Assembly (NCBI RefSeq): GCF_002902985.1
Contig: NZ_CP026167.1
Span: forward strand, 2,356,001-2,420,000
Origin: Leclercia sp. LSNIH1
Lineage (GTDB): Bacteria; Pseudomonadota; Gammaproteobacteria; Enterobacterales; Enterobacteriaceae
Reading direction: 5' to 3'
Length of the DNA stretch: 64,000 nucleotides
This document shows, in pieces, positions 55,409-64,000 of the stretch. The translations under genes and the position numbers were made by a program. Position 1 is the first letter of the stretch. Every line of letters starts with the position of its first letter. The notes under the pieces are model-generated. The model did not search any database. It was not told where the DNA came from and was given only the letters and a program-made list of their open reading frames with translations.

Positions 55409-57841
55409 TTACAGCGTATGCTCAGTACGCGCAATAATATCGTCCTGCGCATCCGGTGACAGGGCGGTGAAGAATGCCGAGTAACCCGCCACGCGCACCA
55501 CCAGATCACGATACTGATCCGGGTGTTTCTTCGCTTCCAGCAGCGTTTCGCGCGACACGATGTTGTACTGGATATGCCAGCCTTTATGCACCTCGAAGAA
55601 GGTGCGCAGCAGCACCATCAGCTTCTGGCGGTCGCTGTCGTTATCCAGCGTCGCCGGGTTGAGCTTCTGGTTCAGCAGCACGCCACCCAGAATCGCCTCG
55701 GTCGGCAGTTTGCCCACGGAGCCGATAACCGCGGTTGGGCCCAGGTGGTCCGTACCGGAGGCCGGGCTGGCCCCTTCCGCCAGCGGAGTATGCGCTTTAC
55801 GCCCGTCCGGGGTCGCCATGGTTGCCGCGCCAAACGGCACGTTGGCGGAGATGGACGAGGTGCCGGCATAGTAGTTGCCGCCAATTGGACCGCGACCGTA
55901 GCGCGGGTTATGGTACTGCTTCAGCTCTTCGATGTAGGTCTGGTAGGCACGGGTCAGCAGCAGATCCACGCTGTCGTCGTCGTTGCCGTACTTCGGCGCG
56001 CCGTTGATCAGACGCTGGCGCAGCTGCTCGTGGGTCAGCCCCTCGTAATCATCCGCAAGGGCCGCCGCCAGCTGCTGCTGACCAATCGCCCCCTCTTCAA
56101 AGACCAGCTTCTTCACCGCCGCCAGGCTGTTGCCAAGGTTGGCGATGCCCACCTGCAGGCCGGATACCCAGTCGTACTTCGCGCCGCCCTGCTTTATGCT
56201 CTTCGCGCGCTCAATGCAATCATCCACCAGCGCCGAGCAGAGAATGTCGTGGACGTTCTCTTCCAGCATGGTGTCCACCACATATTCGATTTCGATGGAC
56301 TTGCGGGTGTAATAGCGGATCTGGCTATCCCAGGCGGCCATCACTTCGTCAAAGTTGTTGAAGTTGCCCGCCGAGAGCGCTTTTTCCTGCGGCAGGAATA
56401 CTTTACCGCTGGTGGCGTCGCGGCCACCCTCCATCGCCGCCAGCATCACGCGGGCGAAGTTAATGAAGCTCATGCCGGTGCAGCGATAGCCCCACTTGCC
56501 GCCCACGGCGGTTTCGATACAGCCGATGGCCGCATAGTCGTAGGCGTCCTCTTTCTCTACCCCGAGCTTGATAAATTCCGGGATCACAATCTCATCGTTG
56601 TTGAAGGCTGGCATCCCGAAGCCACAGCGGATCACCTGCACGCAGGCGTCGAGGAAGTCGTTGCTCATGCCTGCATGGTAGCGCACGCTCAGGTTCGGCT
56701 GGGTGGAGCGCAGACGACCGCAGGATTCCAGAATCGCGTAAGAGAGCGGGTTCACCGCATCCATCGCCATACCGTTCACCAGTTTCTGTCCGCCGATGGT
56801 AACGTTCTGATACAGCGGGCTACCGGCAGAGGCTTTGGAGTGGGAGCCGGAGCGGATCTTGTTCACCTCCAGCAGCTTCAGCCAGCAGCTGTGCAGCAGC
56901 TCAATGGCGTGCTCACGATCCAGAGACTGGTTCAGCTCCACGTCGCGGCGGTAGTACGGGTAGAGATACTGGTCCATCCGGGCAAAGGAGACCGAATGGC
57001 CGTTGGACTCAATCTGCAGGATCAGCTGGATGAAGTAGCACAGCTGCAACGCCTGCCAGAAGGTTTTTGGCGGTTCGTGGGCGATCACATCGCAGTTTTC
57101 CGCCATGGCCAGCAGTTCGTCGCGGCGGCGTTCGCGGGTTTCGCTGGCGGCCATCTCACGCGCCAGGTCGGCAAAGCGTTCGATATGCATACTTACCGCT
57201 TCCAGCACGATATCGATCGCTTTCAGGAACTGTTCACCGTGCAGATCATCCAGTACCGTCAGGTTGATGCGGGAGCGGCGCTCGGCCACCTTGTGGCGCA
57301 GGCCGTCGAGCCCCTTTTCCAGCAGCAGTGGGAAGTTCACCGCCAGGTGGGCGTCGCCGGAGGTCATGTTGCCTTCGGCTTTAATAATCCCGGTTTCCAG
57401 CAGGCCTTTTTGCTCATCGGTGAACATACCGTAGCAGCGATCCTGCACCGTCTGGCCACGCCACCACGGGCAGAGTTCATGCAGAACGCGTTTGTTCTCT
57501 TCGCTTACCGCAAAGCCCGCGCCCGGACGGTCGGCGAGATCGTCGATCTCTTTTTCAATCCACGAGACGGTGTATTCCGGGAAGATCGGCGCAGCGCGCA
57601 CTTCGCTTGCCTGGTTACCCATAATCAGTTCGTCATGTTTGATCCAGATGGTGCGCTGCGCCAGGTGATGCGCCAGGGCCAGCGCGCGGCGGACCGGGAT
57701 CGGCTTATCCATATGCTGCTGGTACATCTCGGTATAGTGCTGCGCACGTTCGGTACAGACCGGCGGCTTTACAATATGGACCAGGGCAGTTTTATGCGCC
57801 TTAATGCGATCGCTCAGGGTAGTAAGATTCAGCTGTGTCAT
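55409..57841 (-). CDS. ybiW: Glycyl-radical enzyme YbiW (PflF)
   Basis: YbiW is an anaerobic glycyl-radical enzyme once called a pyruvate formate-lyase homologue. The 810 residues match E. coli. The active-site GCIE has Cys441 and Glu443; the radical Gly786 is in RVAGYSAFF. It lacks the double-Cys site of true pyruvate formate-lyase, so it belongs with the dehydratase/lyase group. I recall a recent proposal that it is a 1,5-anhydroglucitol-6-phosphate lyase, which should be checked. It starts 5 bases after the ybiY stop and needs YbiY to install the radical. Control is probably by FNR and the shared repressor. Confidence 0.95.
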   Translation of the reverse strand: MTQLNLTTLSDRIKAHKTALVHIVKPPVCTERAQHYTEMYQQHMDKPIPVRRALALAHHLAQRTIWIKHDELIMGNQASEVRAAPIFPEYTVSWIEKEIDDLADRPGAGFAVSEENKRVLHELCPWWRGQTVQDRCYGMFTDEQKGLLETGIIKAEGNMTSGDAHLAVNFPLLLEKGLDGLRHKVAERRSRINLTVLDDLHGEQFLKAIDIVLEAVSMHIERFADLAREMAASETRERRRDELLAMAENCDVIAHEPPKTFWQALQLCYFIQLILQIESNGHSVSFARMDQYLYPYYRRDVELNQSLDREHAIELLHSCWLKLLEVNKIRSGSHSKASAGSPLYQNVTIGGQKLVNGMAMDAVNPLSYAILESCGRLRSTQPNLSVRYHAGMSNDFLDACVQVIRCGFGMPAFNNDEIVIPEFIKLGVEKEDAYDYAAIGCIETAVGGKWGYRCTGMSFINFARVMLAAMEGGRDATSGKVFLPQEKALSAGNFNNFDEVMAAWDSQIRYYTRKSIEIEYVVDTMLEENVHDILCSALVDDCIERAKSIKQGGAKYDWVSGLQVGIANLGNSLAAVKKLVFEEGAIGQQQLAAALADDYEGLTHEQLRQRLINGAPKYGNDDDSVDLLLTRAYQTYIEELKQYHNPRYGRGPIGGNYYAGTSSISANVPFGAATMATPDGRKAHTPLAEGASPASGTDHLGPTAVIGSVGKLPTEAILGGVLLNQKLNPATLDNDSDRQKLMVLLRTFFEVHKGWHIQYNIVSRETLLEAKKHPDQYRDLVVRVAGYSAFFTALSPDAQDDIIARTEHTL

Positions 57842-57845
57842 AACA

Positions 57846-58745
57846 TTATCCTCGTAAGGTCGCGGTTAACCCTTTCTGGGCGGCGTACTGCCGGGCAAAG
57901 TCCAGTAATGCAGGATTATCGAGTGGTTTATTAGGGGCAGAGTAGGGTTGGCCGAGCAGGGTGTATTTGTTCATGCCCAGCGTGTGATACGGTAAAAAAT
58001 GGATGTCACGGACGTTCAGTTCATCCGCGGCAAAATTGGTAATCGCGGTAATCGACGCTTCATCGGCGTTAAAGCCCTGGATCAGCGGCACGCGAATGGT
58101 GAGCGTTTTCCCGGCGGCGGCGAGGCGCCTGAGGTTATCCAGCACCCGTTTCGCCGAGCCGTCGGTCCACTGCTTAAAGACCGCGCCGTCGACATGTTTC
58201 AGGTCGGCGAGAAACAGATCGATGTACGGTAACGACGGTTCGATATAGTGCCACGGCACGTGCAGACAGGTTTCCACGGCGGTATGAATGCCCGCGTCGT
58301 GGCTGGCCTGGAAGAGGGCGCGGGCCAGCGTCGGGTTCATAAAAGGTTCGCCCCCGGAGAGGGTGACGCCGCCGCCGCTGCGATCGTAAAACGGCTTATC
58401 CCGCAGGACGGTGCTCATGATCTCTTCCACCTGCTTCTCTTCACCGCAGACGGTCAGGGCCTGAGTCGGGCAGCAGTGGGTGAGGGCATCCAGATGGGTA
58501 TCGTCGAGTTTTTCGCGGTGGATCACCAGGCCATTCAGCGTGCGGTGGATGACCGCGGGCGCCGCCTGCTGGCAGAGGTTACACCCCTCCAGGCACAGGC
58601 GAGCGTCGAACAGCAGATCCCGCGAGCGTTCGCGGCTTTCAGGGTTCTGACACCAGCGGCAGCACAGGGAGCAGCCTTTCATAAAGACCACGGTACGAAT
58701 CCCCGGGCCGTCGTGTGTCGAATAACGCTGAATGTTGAAGATCAT
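57846..58745 (-). CDS. ybiY: Glycyl-radical enzyme activase YbiY (PflE-like)
   Basis: YbiY is the radical-SAM activase that generates the glycyl radical in YbiW. The 299-residue protein starts [20 protein letters not shown] and has the activase cluster motif CSLCCRWC (Cys25-x3-Cys29-x2-Cys32), then a Cys-rich insert (CLEGCNLC) as in activases with extra Fe-S clusters, and the GGEP motif ([11 protein letters not shown], about residue 130). E. coli YbiY is about 308 residues, so slightly longer. It is first in the operon with ybiW. Confidence 0.94.
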   Translation of the reverse strand: MIFNIQRYSTHDGPGIRTVVFMKGCSLCCRWCQNPESRERSRDLLFDARLCLEGCNLCQQAAPAVIHRTLNGLVIHREKLDDTHLDALTHCCPTQALTVCGEEKQVEEIMSTVLRDKPFYDRSGGGVTLSGGEPFMNPTLARALFQASHDAGIHTAVETCLHVPWHYIEPSLPYIDLFLADLKHVDGAVFKQWTDGSAKRVLDNLRRLAAAGKTLTIRVPLIQGFNADEASITAITNFAADELNVRDIHFLPYHTLGMNKYTLLGQPYSAPNKPLDNPALLDFARQYAAQKGLTATLRG

Positions 58746-58780
58746 AATGTCGCCTCTTGTTGCGTATGAATATTAAATTA

Positions 58781-58794
58781 CTTTCGAATGAAAG
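58781..58794. promoter_or_regulatory. Shared operator, ybiY/fsaA copy
   Basis: CTTTC-GAAT-GAAAG lies 36 bases before ybiY and 79 before fsaA. If the FNR-like box next to it acts at -41.5, this operator covers -16 to -29 of the ybiY promoter, a repressing position. Confidence 0.7.
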
Positions 58795-58799
58795 TTATC

Positions 58800-58813
58800 T
58801 TGACGCAAATCAA
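58800..58813. promoter_or_regulatory. FNR box of the ybiYW operon
   Basis: TTGAC-GCAA-ATCAA matches the FNR consensus TTGAT-N4-ATCAA at nine of ten positions. Centred at -41.5 it implies a start at 58765; at the right distance (58772-58777) the minus strand has TTTAAT, a 5/6 match to -10. This is a textbook class II anaerobic promoter for an oxygen-sensitive enzyme. Confidence 0.7.
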
Positions 58814-58872
58814 CTCTGAGGCAGGTTTTGCCGTGATAGGGTTACGGCATAGTCATTTTTGAGGACCCCATC

Positions 58873-59535
58873 ATGGAACTGTATCTCGACACATCCGACG
58901 TCATTACTGTTAAAAAACTGGCCCGCATCTTTCCGCTGGCAGGCGTCACCACCAACCCAAGCATTGTTGCCGCGGGCAAAACGCCGCTGGAAGTCCTGCT
59001 GCCGCAGCTGCAGGAGGCGATGGGCGGCCAGGGCCGTCTGTTTGCCCAGGTGATGGCGACCAGCGCGGAAGGGATGGTGGAAGATGCGCTGAAGCTGCGC
59101 GGTATCGTCGCGGATCTGGTGGTCAAAGTGCCGGTCACGGCGGAAGGGCTGGCGGCCATTAAGATGCTGAAAGCGCAGGGTGTGCCGACGCTCGGTACGG
59201 CGGTCTACAGCGCGGCGCAGGGGCTGATGGCGGCGCTGGCGGGGGCGGAGTATGTCGCGCCCTATGTCAACCGCGTGGATGCGCAGGGCGGGGATGGCAT
59301 TCAGACGGTGGCGGAGCTGCAACAGCTGCTGACGCTCCACGCGCCGCACGCCAAAGTGCTGGCCGCGAGCTTCAAAACCCCGCGTCAGGCGCTGGATTGC
59401 CTGCTGGCGGGCTGTGAATCCATCACCCTGCCGCTGGATGTGGCCCAGCAACTGATTACCTCTCCGGCGGTGGACGCGGCGATTGCAAAATTTGAGCAGG
59501 ACTGGCAGAACGCCTTTGGACGGACATCGATCTGA
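58873..59535 (+). CDS. fsaA: Fructose-6-phosphate aldolase FsaA
   Basis: FsaA cleaves fructose 6-phosphate to dihydroxyacetone and glyceraldehyde 3-phosphate, or runs in reverse. The 220 residues equal E. coli FsaA; the Schiff-base Lys85 is in DLVVKVP, and the transaldolase-like VTTNPSI (25-31) is present. TGAGGACC precedes the ATG. The gene is divergent from ybiY with a shared control region, so the aldolase may serve the same pathway as YbiW. Confidence 0.96.
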   Translation: MELYLDTSDVITVKKLARIFPLAGVTTNPSIVAAGKTPLEVLLPQLQEAMGGQGRLFAQVMATSAEGMVEDALKLRGIVADLVVKVPVTAEGLAAIKMLKAQGVPTLGTAVYSAAQGLMAALAGAEYVAPYVNRVDAQGGDGIQTVAELQQLLTLHAPHAKVLAASFKTPRQALDCLLAGCESITLPLDVAQQLITSPAVDAAIAKFEQDWQNAFGRTSI

Positions 59536-59541
59536 CCTTAT

Positions 59542-59622
59542 TGCCGGGCGGCGCTAACGCTTGCCCGGCCTACGGTTCGAGGTTTTTGTAGGCTGGGTAA
59601 GGCGAAGCCGCCACCCGGCATG
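59542..59622. repeat. REP pair between fsaA and moeB
   Basis: GCCGGGCGGCGCTAACGCTTGCCCGGC (59543-59569) and GCTGGGTAAGGCGAAGCCGCCACCCGGC (59592-59619) face each other between the convergent fsaA and moeB genes. Confidence 0.8.
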
Positions 59623-59624
59623 TT

Positions 59625-60377
59625 TTACCCCCCGCACACCTCACACCCCGGATTGCGCATCAGCTTCATCTCGCGGAACTGGCAGGTCATCGCGTCGTAC
59701 ATCACGATTTTCCCCGCCGCGGGCGTGCCGTAACGGGCCAGCACCTTAATCGCCTCCATCGCCTGCATCGACCCGATCACCCCCACCAGCGGCGCCATCA
59801 CCCCCGCCTCAACGCAGGTCAGGGCGTTTTCGCCAAACAGACGGCTCAGGCAGCGGTAGCAGGGCTCGCCCTCCGCCCAGGTAAAGACGCTCACCTGGCC
59901 CTCCATGCGGATAGCCGCTCCGGAGACCAGGGGCGTTTTATGGCTGAAACAGCCGGCGTTAAGCTGGTTACGAATGGTGACGTTGTCAGTGCAGTCGAGC
60001 ACCAGATCGTGTTGGGCTATCTGGTCAGAGAGCGCGGCGTCGTCGAGCAGGGCGTTGAGCAGCGTAAACTGCACGTTAGGGTTGATGCGCGAAAGCGATG
60101 CCTGGGCCGAGACCACTTTCGGCTCACCCAGGGTCGCATCGCTGTGCAGGGTCTGGCGTTGCAGGTTGGAGAGCGACACGGTGTCGAAATCGAGCAGCGT
60201 CATGCGCCCGACACCGGCCGCCGCCAGATACTGCGCCGCGGCGCAGCCTAATCCGCCGAGGCCGACCACCAGCACATTCGCGGCCTTTAACGCTTCCTGG
60301 CCGTCGAAATCAAAGCCGCGCAGCACAATCTGGCGATTGTAGCGCAGCATCTCGTTGTCGCTCAGCTCCACCGTCAT
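59625..60377 (-). CDS. moeB: Molybdopterin-synthase adenylyltransferase MoeB
   Basis: MoeB adenylates the C-terminal Gly of MoaD with ATP. The 250 residues (E. coli 249) include the E1-like nucleotide-binding GLGGLGCAAAQYL (about residue 38), and two zinc-binding Cys pairs, CYRC (about 172) and CEVC (C-terminal). It follows moeA by 2 bases, forming the moeAB operon. Its partner moaD is in the same window, at 6.3 kb. Confidence 0.96.
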   Translation of the reverse strand: MTVELSDNEMLRYNRQIVLRGFDFDGQEALKAANVLVVGLGGLGCAAAQYLAAAGVGRMTLLDFDTVSLSNLQRQTLHSDATLGEPKVVSAQASLSRINPNVQFTLLNALLDDAALSDQIAQHDLVLDCTDNVTIRNQLNAGCFSHKTPLVSGAAIRMEGQVSVFTWAEGEPCYRCLSRLFGENALTCVEAGVMAPLVGVIGSMQAMEAIKVLARYGTPAAGKIVMYDAMTCQFREMKLMRNPGCEVCGG

Positions 60378-60379
60378 GG

Positions 60380-61612
60380 TTAGCCTCCAAACAGGGCGTT
60401 AAACGGCTCGACTTCCACCCACTCACCCGCTTCCACGTTACCGCGTTCGCGCTCAAGCACGATAAAGCAGTTCCCCTGGCTGAAGGAGCTGAAGATATGC
60501 GAGCCCTGATGTCCGGTGGAGCGCACCTCCAGCTCGCCCTCGGCGTTACGCGCCAGAATGCCGCGCTGGAAGTCGAGACGGCCCGGCGATTTTTTCAGCC
60601 GGGTGGCGGCGCGGACGCGCTGGCGGGCAGGCAGGCTGTGCGCCCGGTTGCCGGAGAGCTTCGCCAGCAATGGCTGTACCAGCTGATAGAAGGTGAGCGC
60701 CGCAGAGACCGGGTTCCCCGGCAGGCCGCAGAACCAGCTATCCGGCAGTTTGCCGAAGGCGAAAGGTTTGCCGGGCTTGATGGCCAGTTTCCAGAAGCCG
60801 ATCTCACCCAGTTCATCGAGGATCGTTTTGGTGTAGTCCGCTTCGCCCACCGAGACGCCACCGGAGCTCAGGACCACGTCGGCCACGCGATCGGCTTCGA
60901 TAAAGGCCTCCCGCAGTTTTTGCGGATCGTCAGGAATAATGCCGAGGTTGATCACCTCACAGCCGAGCTGCTCCAGCATCAGGTGCACCGCCAGCCGGTT
61001 GGTGTCGTAGATCTGCCCTTCGGCCAGCGGCTGGCCCGGCAACTGAAGCTCATCGCCGGTGGAGAAGAGCGCCACGCGCACCTGGCGCACCACGGCGATC
61101 TCTGCAATGCCCAGCGAGGCCAGCACCGGCAGTTCGGCGACGGTCAGTTTTGTCCCCGCCGGGAAGACGGTCGCGCCGAGGGCAATATCTTCCCCGCTGC
61201 GGCGGATATTTTGTCCCGGCTTCACGCTGGCGGTAAAACGCACGCCATCGTCGGTCTGCTCGGTCTCCTCCTGCATCACCACCGCATCGCAGCCTGGCGG
61301 CACCGGCGCGCCGGTCATAATGCGCACGCAGCTTCCGGCAGGCCATTCACCCTGGAAAGGCTGACCGGCAAAGGCTTTTCCCGCCACCGGCAGCGCGGTG
61401 CCTGCCGCCAGATCCGCCAGACGCACGGCGTAGCCATCCATCGCTGAGTTATCAAAGCCCGGCACGTTCAGGGGAGAGATGATGTCGGCGGCGGTCACGC
61501 GGCCAAAACAGCGCAGCAGCGGCAAGGTTTCCTGCTCTGTAAGCGGAGAAATTCGATCGAGCATCTGGGTGAGTGCCGTCTCAAGCGGCATCAGTCCGGC
61601 GGTAAAATCCAT
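60380..61612 (-). CDS. moeA: Molybdopterin molybdenumtransferase MoeA
   Basis: MoeA inserts molybdate into adenylated molybdopterin. The 410 residues (E. coli 411) have the N-domain ([14 protein letters not shown]), the MoCF-fold central domain with [14 protein letters not shown] (about residue 245), and [11 protein letters not shown] (about residue 296). The product completes molybdenum cofactor synthesis. Promoter must lie in the divergent gap with iaaA. Confidence 0.96.
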   Translation of the reverse strand: MDFTAGLMPLETALTQMLDRISPLTEQETLPLLRCFGRVTAADIISPLNVPGFDNSAMDGYAVRLADLAAGTALPVAGKAFAGQPFQGEWPAGSCVRIMTGAPVPPGCDAVVMQEETEQTDDGVRFTASVKPGQNIRRSGEDIALGATVFPAGTKLTVAELPVLASLGIAEIAVVRQVRVALFSTGDELQLPGQPLAEGQIYDTNRLAVHLMLEQLGCEVINLGIIPDDPQKLREAFIEADRVADVVLSSGGVSVGEADYTKTILDELGEIGFWKLAIKPGKPFAFGKLPDSWFCGLPGNPVSAALTFYQLVQPLLAKLSGNRAHSLPARQRVRAATRLKKSPGRLDFQRGILARNAEGELEVRSTGHQGSHIFSSFSQGNCFIVLERERGNVEAGEWVEVEPFNALFGG

Positions 61613-61801
61613 GGGTCACTCCAGGGAGAGAATAACGAAGGCGGCCATTATGGCAGAAAAGTGCCGTTAACTGTATGACACCATGGGCTTACCCTTTACA
61701 TCACGGTGACGTCTTTCTATATTCAAAAATTATATGAATTGTCAGCCACGATAATGATATTTATAAAAAAAGCGGCCATTACGTGCCCAAAGGTAAAGTA
61801 A

Positions 61802-62740
61802 ATGGGGAAGGCAGTCATCGCAATCCACGGCGGCGCCGGGGCTATCACCCGCGCGCAGCTTAGTCAGGAGCAGGAGAGGCGTTACGTTGAGGCGCTCTCA
61901 TCGATTGTGGAAACCGGCCAGCGGATGCTGGAGGCGGGCGAGAGCGCGCTGGATGTGGTTACCGAGGCGGTACGCCTGCTGGAGGAGTGCCCGCTGTTTA
62001 ACGCCGGGATTGGCGCGGTATTCACCCGGGATGAAACCCACGAGCTGGATGCCTGCGTGATGGACGGCATTAGCCTGAAAGCGGGCGCCGTGGCCGGGGT
62101 CAGCCATCTGCGCAACCCGGTGCTGGCCGCCCGTCTGGTGATGGAGCAGAGCCCGCACGTGCTGCTGGTCGGGGAGGGCGCCGAGAAATTTGCCTTTGCC
62201 CACGGCATGGAGCCGGTGTCGCCGGAGATTTTCTCTACCCCGGAGCGCTATCAGCAACTGCTGGCGGCCCGCGGGGCGGATGAAACCCGGCTCGACCACG
62301 CCGCCCCGCTGGACGAGGCGAGCAAAATGGGGACCGTGGGCGCCGTCGCGCTGGATAAAGCGGGGAATCTGGCTGCGGCCACCTCCACCGGGGGAATGAC
62401 CAATAAACTGCCTGGCCGGGTGGGCGACAGCCCGCTGCCCGGTGCAGGCTGCTACGCCAATAACGCCAGCGTGGCGGTCTCCTGTACCGGTACCGGGGAG
62501 GTGTTTATCCGCACCCTGGCGGCCTATGACATTGCCGCGCTGATGGATTACGGCGGCTTAAGCCTGCCAGAAGCCTGCGAGCGGGTGGTAATGGAAAAAC
62601 TCCCGGCGCTGGAGGGCAGCGGCGGGCTGATTGCCATCGATCGCGAGGGCAATGTGGCACTACCGTTTAACAGTGAGGGCATGTACCGTGCCTGGGGATA
62701 CGCAGGCGATACGCCGAGCACCGGGATTTACCGTGAATAA
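61802..62740 (+). CDS. iaaA: Isoaspartyl peptidase / L-asparaginase IaaA
   Basis: IaaA is an Ntn-hydrolase that self-cleaves to form active subunits and hydrolyses isoaspartyl dipeptides. The 312 residues (E. coli 321, so a slightly shorter C-terminus) have the N-terminal HGGAG (9-13) and the processing site GTVG with nucleophile Thr178, followed by [18 protein letters not shown]. The gsiA start is 11 bases downstream, so iaaA-gsi is an operon; dipeptide products feed the peptide importer. Confidence 0.95.
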   Translation: MGKAVIAIHGGAGAITRAQLSQEQERRYVEALSSIVETGQRMLEAGESALDVVTEAVRLLEECPLFNAGIGAVFTRDETHELDACVMDGISLKAGAVAGVSHLRNPVLAARLVMEQSPHVLLVGEGAEKFAFAHGMEPVSPEIFSTPERYQQLLAARGADETRLDHAAPLDEASKMGTVGAVALDKAGNLAAATSTGGMTNKLPGRVGDSPLPGAGCYANNASVAVSCTGTGEVFIRTLAAYDIAALMDYGGLSLPEACERVVMEKLPALEGSGGLIAIDREGNVALPFNSEGMYRAWGYAGDTPSTGIYRE

Positions 62741-62751
62741 GGGGGAGAGGC

Positions 62752-64000
62752 ATGCCGCACAGTGATGAACTGGACAGTCAGCAGGTGCTGGCGGTACACA
62801 ACCTGAACGTTGCCTTTTCCGACAACCGTCAGTCGATCCCGGCGGTTAAACACCTCTCTTTTTCGCTAAAACGCGGCGAGACGCTGGCGATTGTCGGTGA
62901 GTCCGGTTCCGGTAAATCGGTGACCGCGCTGTCGCTGATGCGCCTGATTGAACAGTCCGGCGGGCAGGTGGCGTGCGATAGCCTGCTGCTGCGCCGTCGC
63001 AATGGCCAGGTGAGCGATCTCACCGCCCTGAACCCCTCCCAGATGCGCAGCGTGCGCGGCGCGGATATCGCCATGATTTTCCAGGAGCCGATGACCTCCC
63101 TCAATCCGGTTTTTCCGGTGGGGGAGCAGATCGCCGAATCCATTCGCCTGCATCAGGGTCTGAACCGCGATGGGGCGCTGGCCGAAGCCCGGCGCATGCT
63201 GGAGCAGGTACGGATCCCGGAGGCCGACGCCGTGCTGTCGCGTTATCCGCACCAGCTTTCCGGCGGCATGCGCCAGCGGGTGATGATCGCCATGGCGCTC
63301 TCCTGTCGCCCGGCGGTGCTGATTGCCGATGAACCGACCACCGCGCTGGACGTCACCATCCAGGCGCAGATCCTGCAGCTCATCAAGGTGTTGCAGGAGG
63401 AGATGGAGATGGGGGTGATCTTTATCACCCACGATATGGGCGTGGTGGCGGATATCGCCGATCGGGTGCTGGTGATGTATCAGGGCGAGGCGGTTGAAAC
63501 CGGCACTGTGGAGCAGGTTTTCCATGCCCCTGAGCACCCCTATACGAAGGCGCTGCTGGCCGCGGTGCCACGTCTGGGGGCGATGAACGGCAGCGATCTG
63601 CCCCGGCGTTTTCCGCTGATCTCCCTTGCCGAACCCGGCCATCAGGAGGCCGAAACCGAGCAGGATACCGTGGTGCCCGGCGAGCCCATTTTACAGGTGC
63701 GCGACCTGGTAACCCGCTTTCCCCTGCGCGGCGGCCTGTTTAACCGCGTCAGGCGCGAAGTCCACGCGGTGGAGAGCGTCAGTTTCGATTTATGGCCCGG
63801 CGAAACGCTGTCGCTGGTGGGCGAATCCGGCAGCGGCAAATCGACCACCGGCCGGGCGCTACTGCGGCTGGTGGAGGTCCAGGAGGGCACCATCACCTTT
63901 AACGGTGAGCGCATCGACACCCTGCCGGACGGGAAGCTGCAACCCCTGCGGCGGGATATTCAGTTTATTTTCCAGGATCCCTACGCCTCCCTCGATCCCC
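62752..64000 (+). CDS. gsiA: Glutathione ABC importer ATP-binding protein GsiA (3' end missing)
   Basis: GsiA energises the glutathione importer GsiABCD. 416 codons are present before the window edge. The first ABC domain has GESGSGKSV (Walker A, about residue 48), [15 protein letters not shown] and [12 protein letters not shown]. The second begins with [25 protein letters not shown] and GESGSGKST. The tandem-ATPase design and N-terminus [15 protein letters not shown] agree with E. coli GsiA. The ATG at 62752 has GGGGGAGAGGC upstream. Confidence 0.96.
   Translation, partial: MPHSDELDSQQVLAVHNLNVAFSDNRQSIPAVKHLSFSLKRGETLAIVGESGSGKSVTALSLMRLIEQSGGQVACDSLLLRRRNGQVSDLTALNPSQMRSVRGADIAMIFQEPMTSLNPVFPVGEQIAESIRLHQGLNRDGALAEARRMLEQVRIPEADAVLSRYPHQLSGGMRQRVMIAMALSCRPAVLIADEPTTALDVTIQAQILQLIKVLQEEMEMGVIFITHDMGVVADIADRVLVMYQGEAVETGTVEQVFHAPEHPYTKALLAAVPRLGAMNGSDLPRRFPLISLAEPGHQEAETEQDTVVPGEPILQVRDLVTRFPLRGGLFNRVRREVHAVESVSFDLWPGETLSLVGESGSGKSTTGRALLRLVEVQEGTITFNGERIDTLPDGKLQPLRRDIQFIFQDPYASLDP

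Noticed and set aside
55523..57934. 803-residue plus-strand ORF opposite ybiW
   Set aside because: Shadow of the well-conserved ybiW; no start signal and no recognisable motif.

Overview
The window is chromosomal DNA from a high-GC member of the Enterobacteriaceae, of the Enterobacter/Leclercia/Lelliottia type. The gene order runs almost collinear with the E. coli K-12 stretch uvrB - moa - ybh - rhlE - dinG - fiu - gln - dps - ompX - mnt - ybi - fsaA - moeAB - iaaA - gsiA, and most proteins match my recollection of the E. coli proteins in length and key residues. I see no tRNA, rRNA, CRISPR array, phage gene, integrase or insertion sequence. Both ends are cut inside ABC-transporter ATPase genes.

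Layout. Positions 1-936 hold the start of a UrtE-like ATPase gene read leftward from a sigma-54/NtrC-type promoter, then the SOS-controlled uvrB promoter. Positions 937-7770 carry uvrB, ybhK, the moaABCDE molybdopterin operon behind a ModE site and Moco riboswitch, and ybhL. Positions 7855-17060 hold the membrane-lipid set ybhN-clsB-ybhP, ybhQ, and the CecR-controlled exporter cecR-ybhGFSR. rhlE and dinG follow. A five-gene chaperone-usher fimbrial operon (20952-26291) sits between dinG and ybiB, which are neighbours in E. coli. Positions 27647-33266 hold ybiJ, ybiI, ybiX, the siderophore receptor gene fiu, mcbA and rlmF. Positions 33301-44830 hold ybiO, glnHPQ, dps, rhtA, ompX, opgE, the manganese pair mntS/mntR, and ybiR.

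A complete tripartite multidrug pump (EmrA-like adaptor, EmrB-like MFS pump, outer-membrane lipoprotein) occupies 44934-49122, followed by 0.75 kb of hairpin-rich repeat DNA. ldtB, ybiT, ybiU, ybiV (supH), the glycyl-radical pair ybiY-ybiW, fsaA, moeBA, iaaA and the start of gsiA complete the window. Compared with my memory of K-12, ybhM and ybiC are missing; the fimbrial operon and the efflux trio are extra.

The signals that looked most worth following are these. A common 14-bp inverted repeat, (C/A)TTTC-GAAT-GAAAG, lies upstream of ybiU, ybiV and ybiY/fsaA; at ybiY it is combined with an FNR-like box placed as expected for an anaerobically activated promoter. The repeat element at 49.5-49.7 kb contains several hairpins with GGA in the loop, resembling CsrA targets. 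A hexuronate-repressor-type operator with a -10 box and a Shine-Dalgarno-like sequence at 52.7 kb has no gene behind it. The fimbrial operon's terminator lies inside the 3' coding end of dinG. None of these could be tested here beyond reading the sequence.
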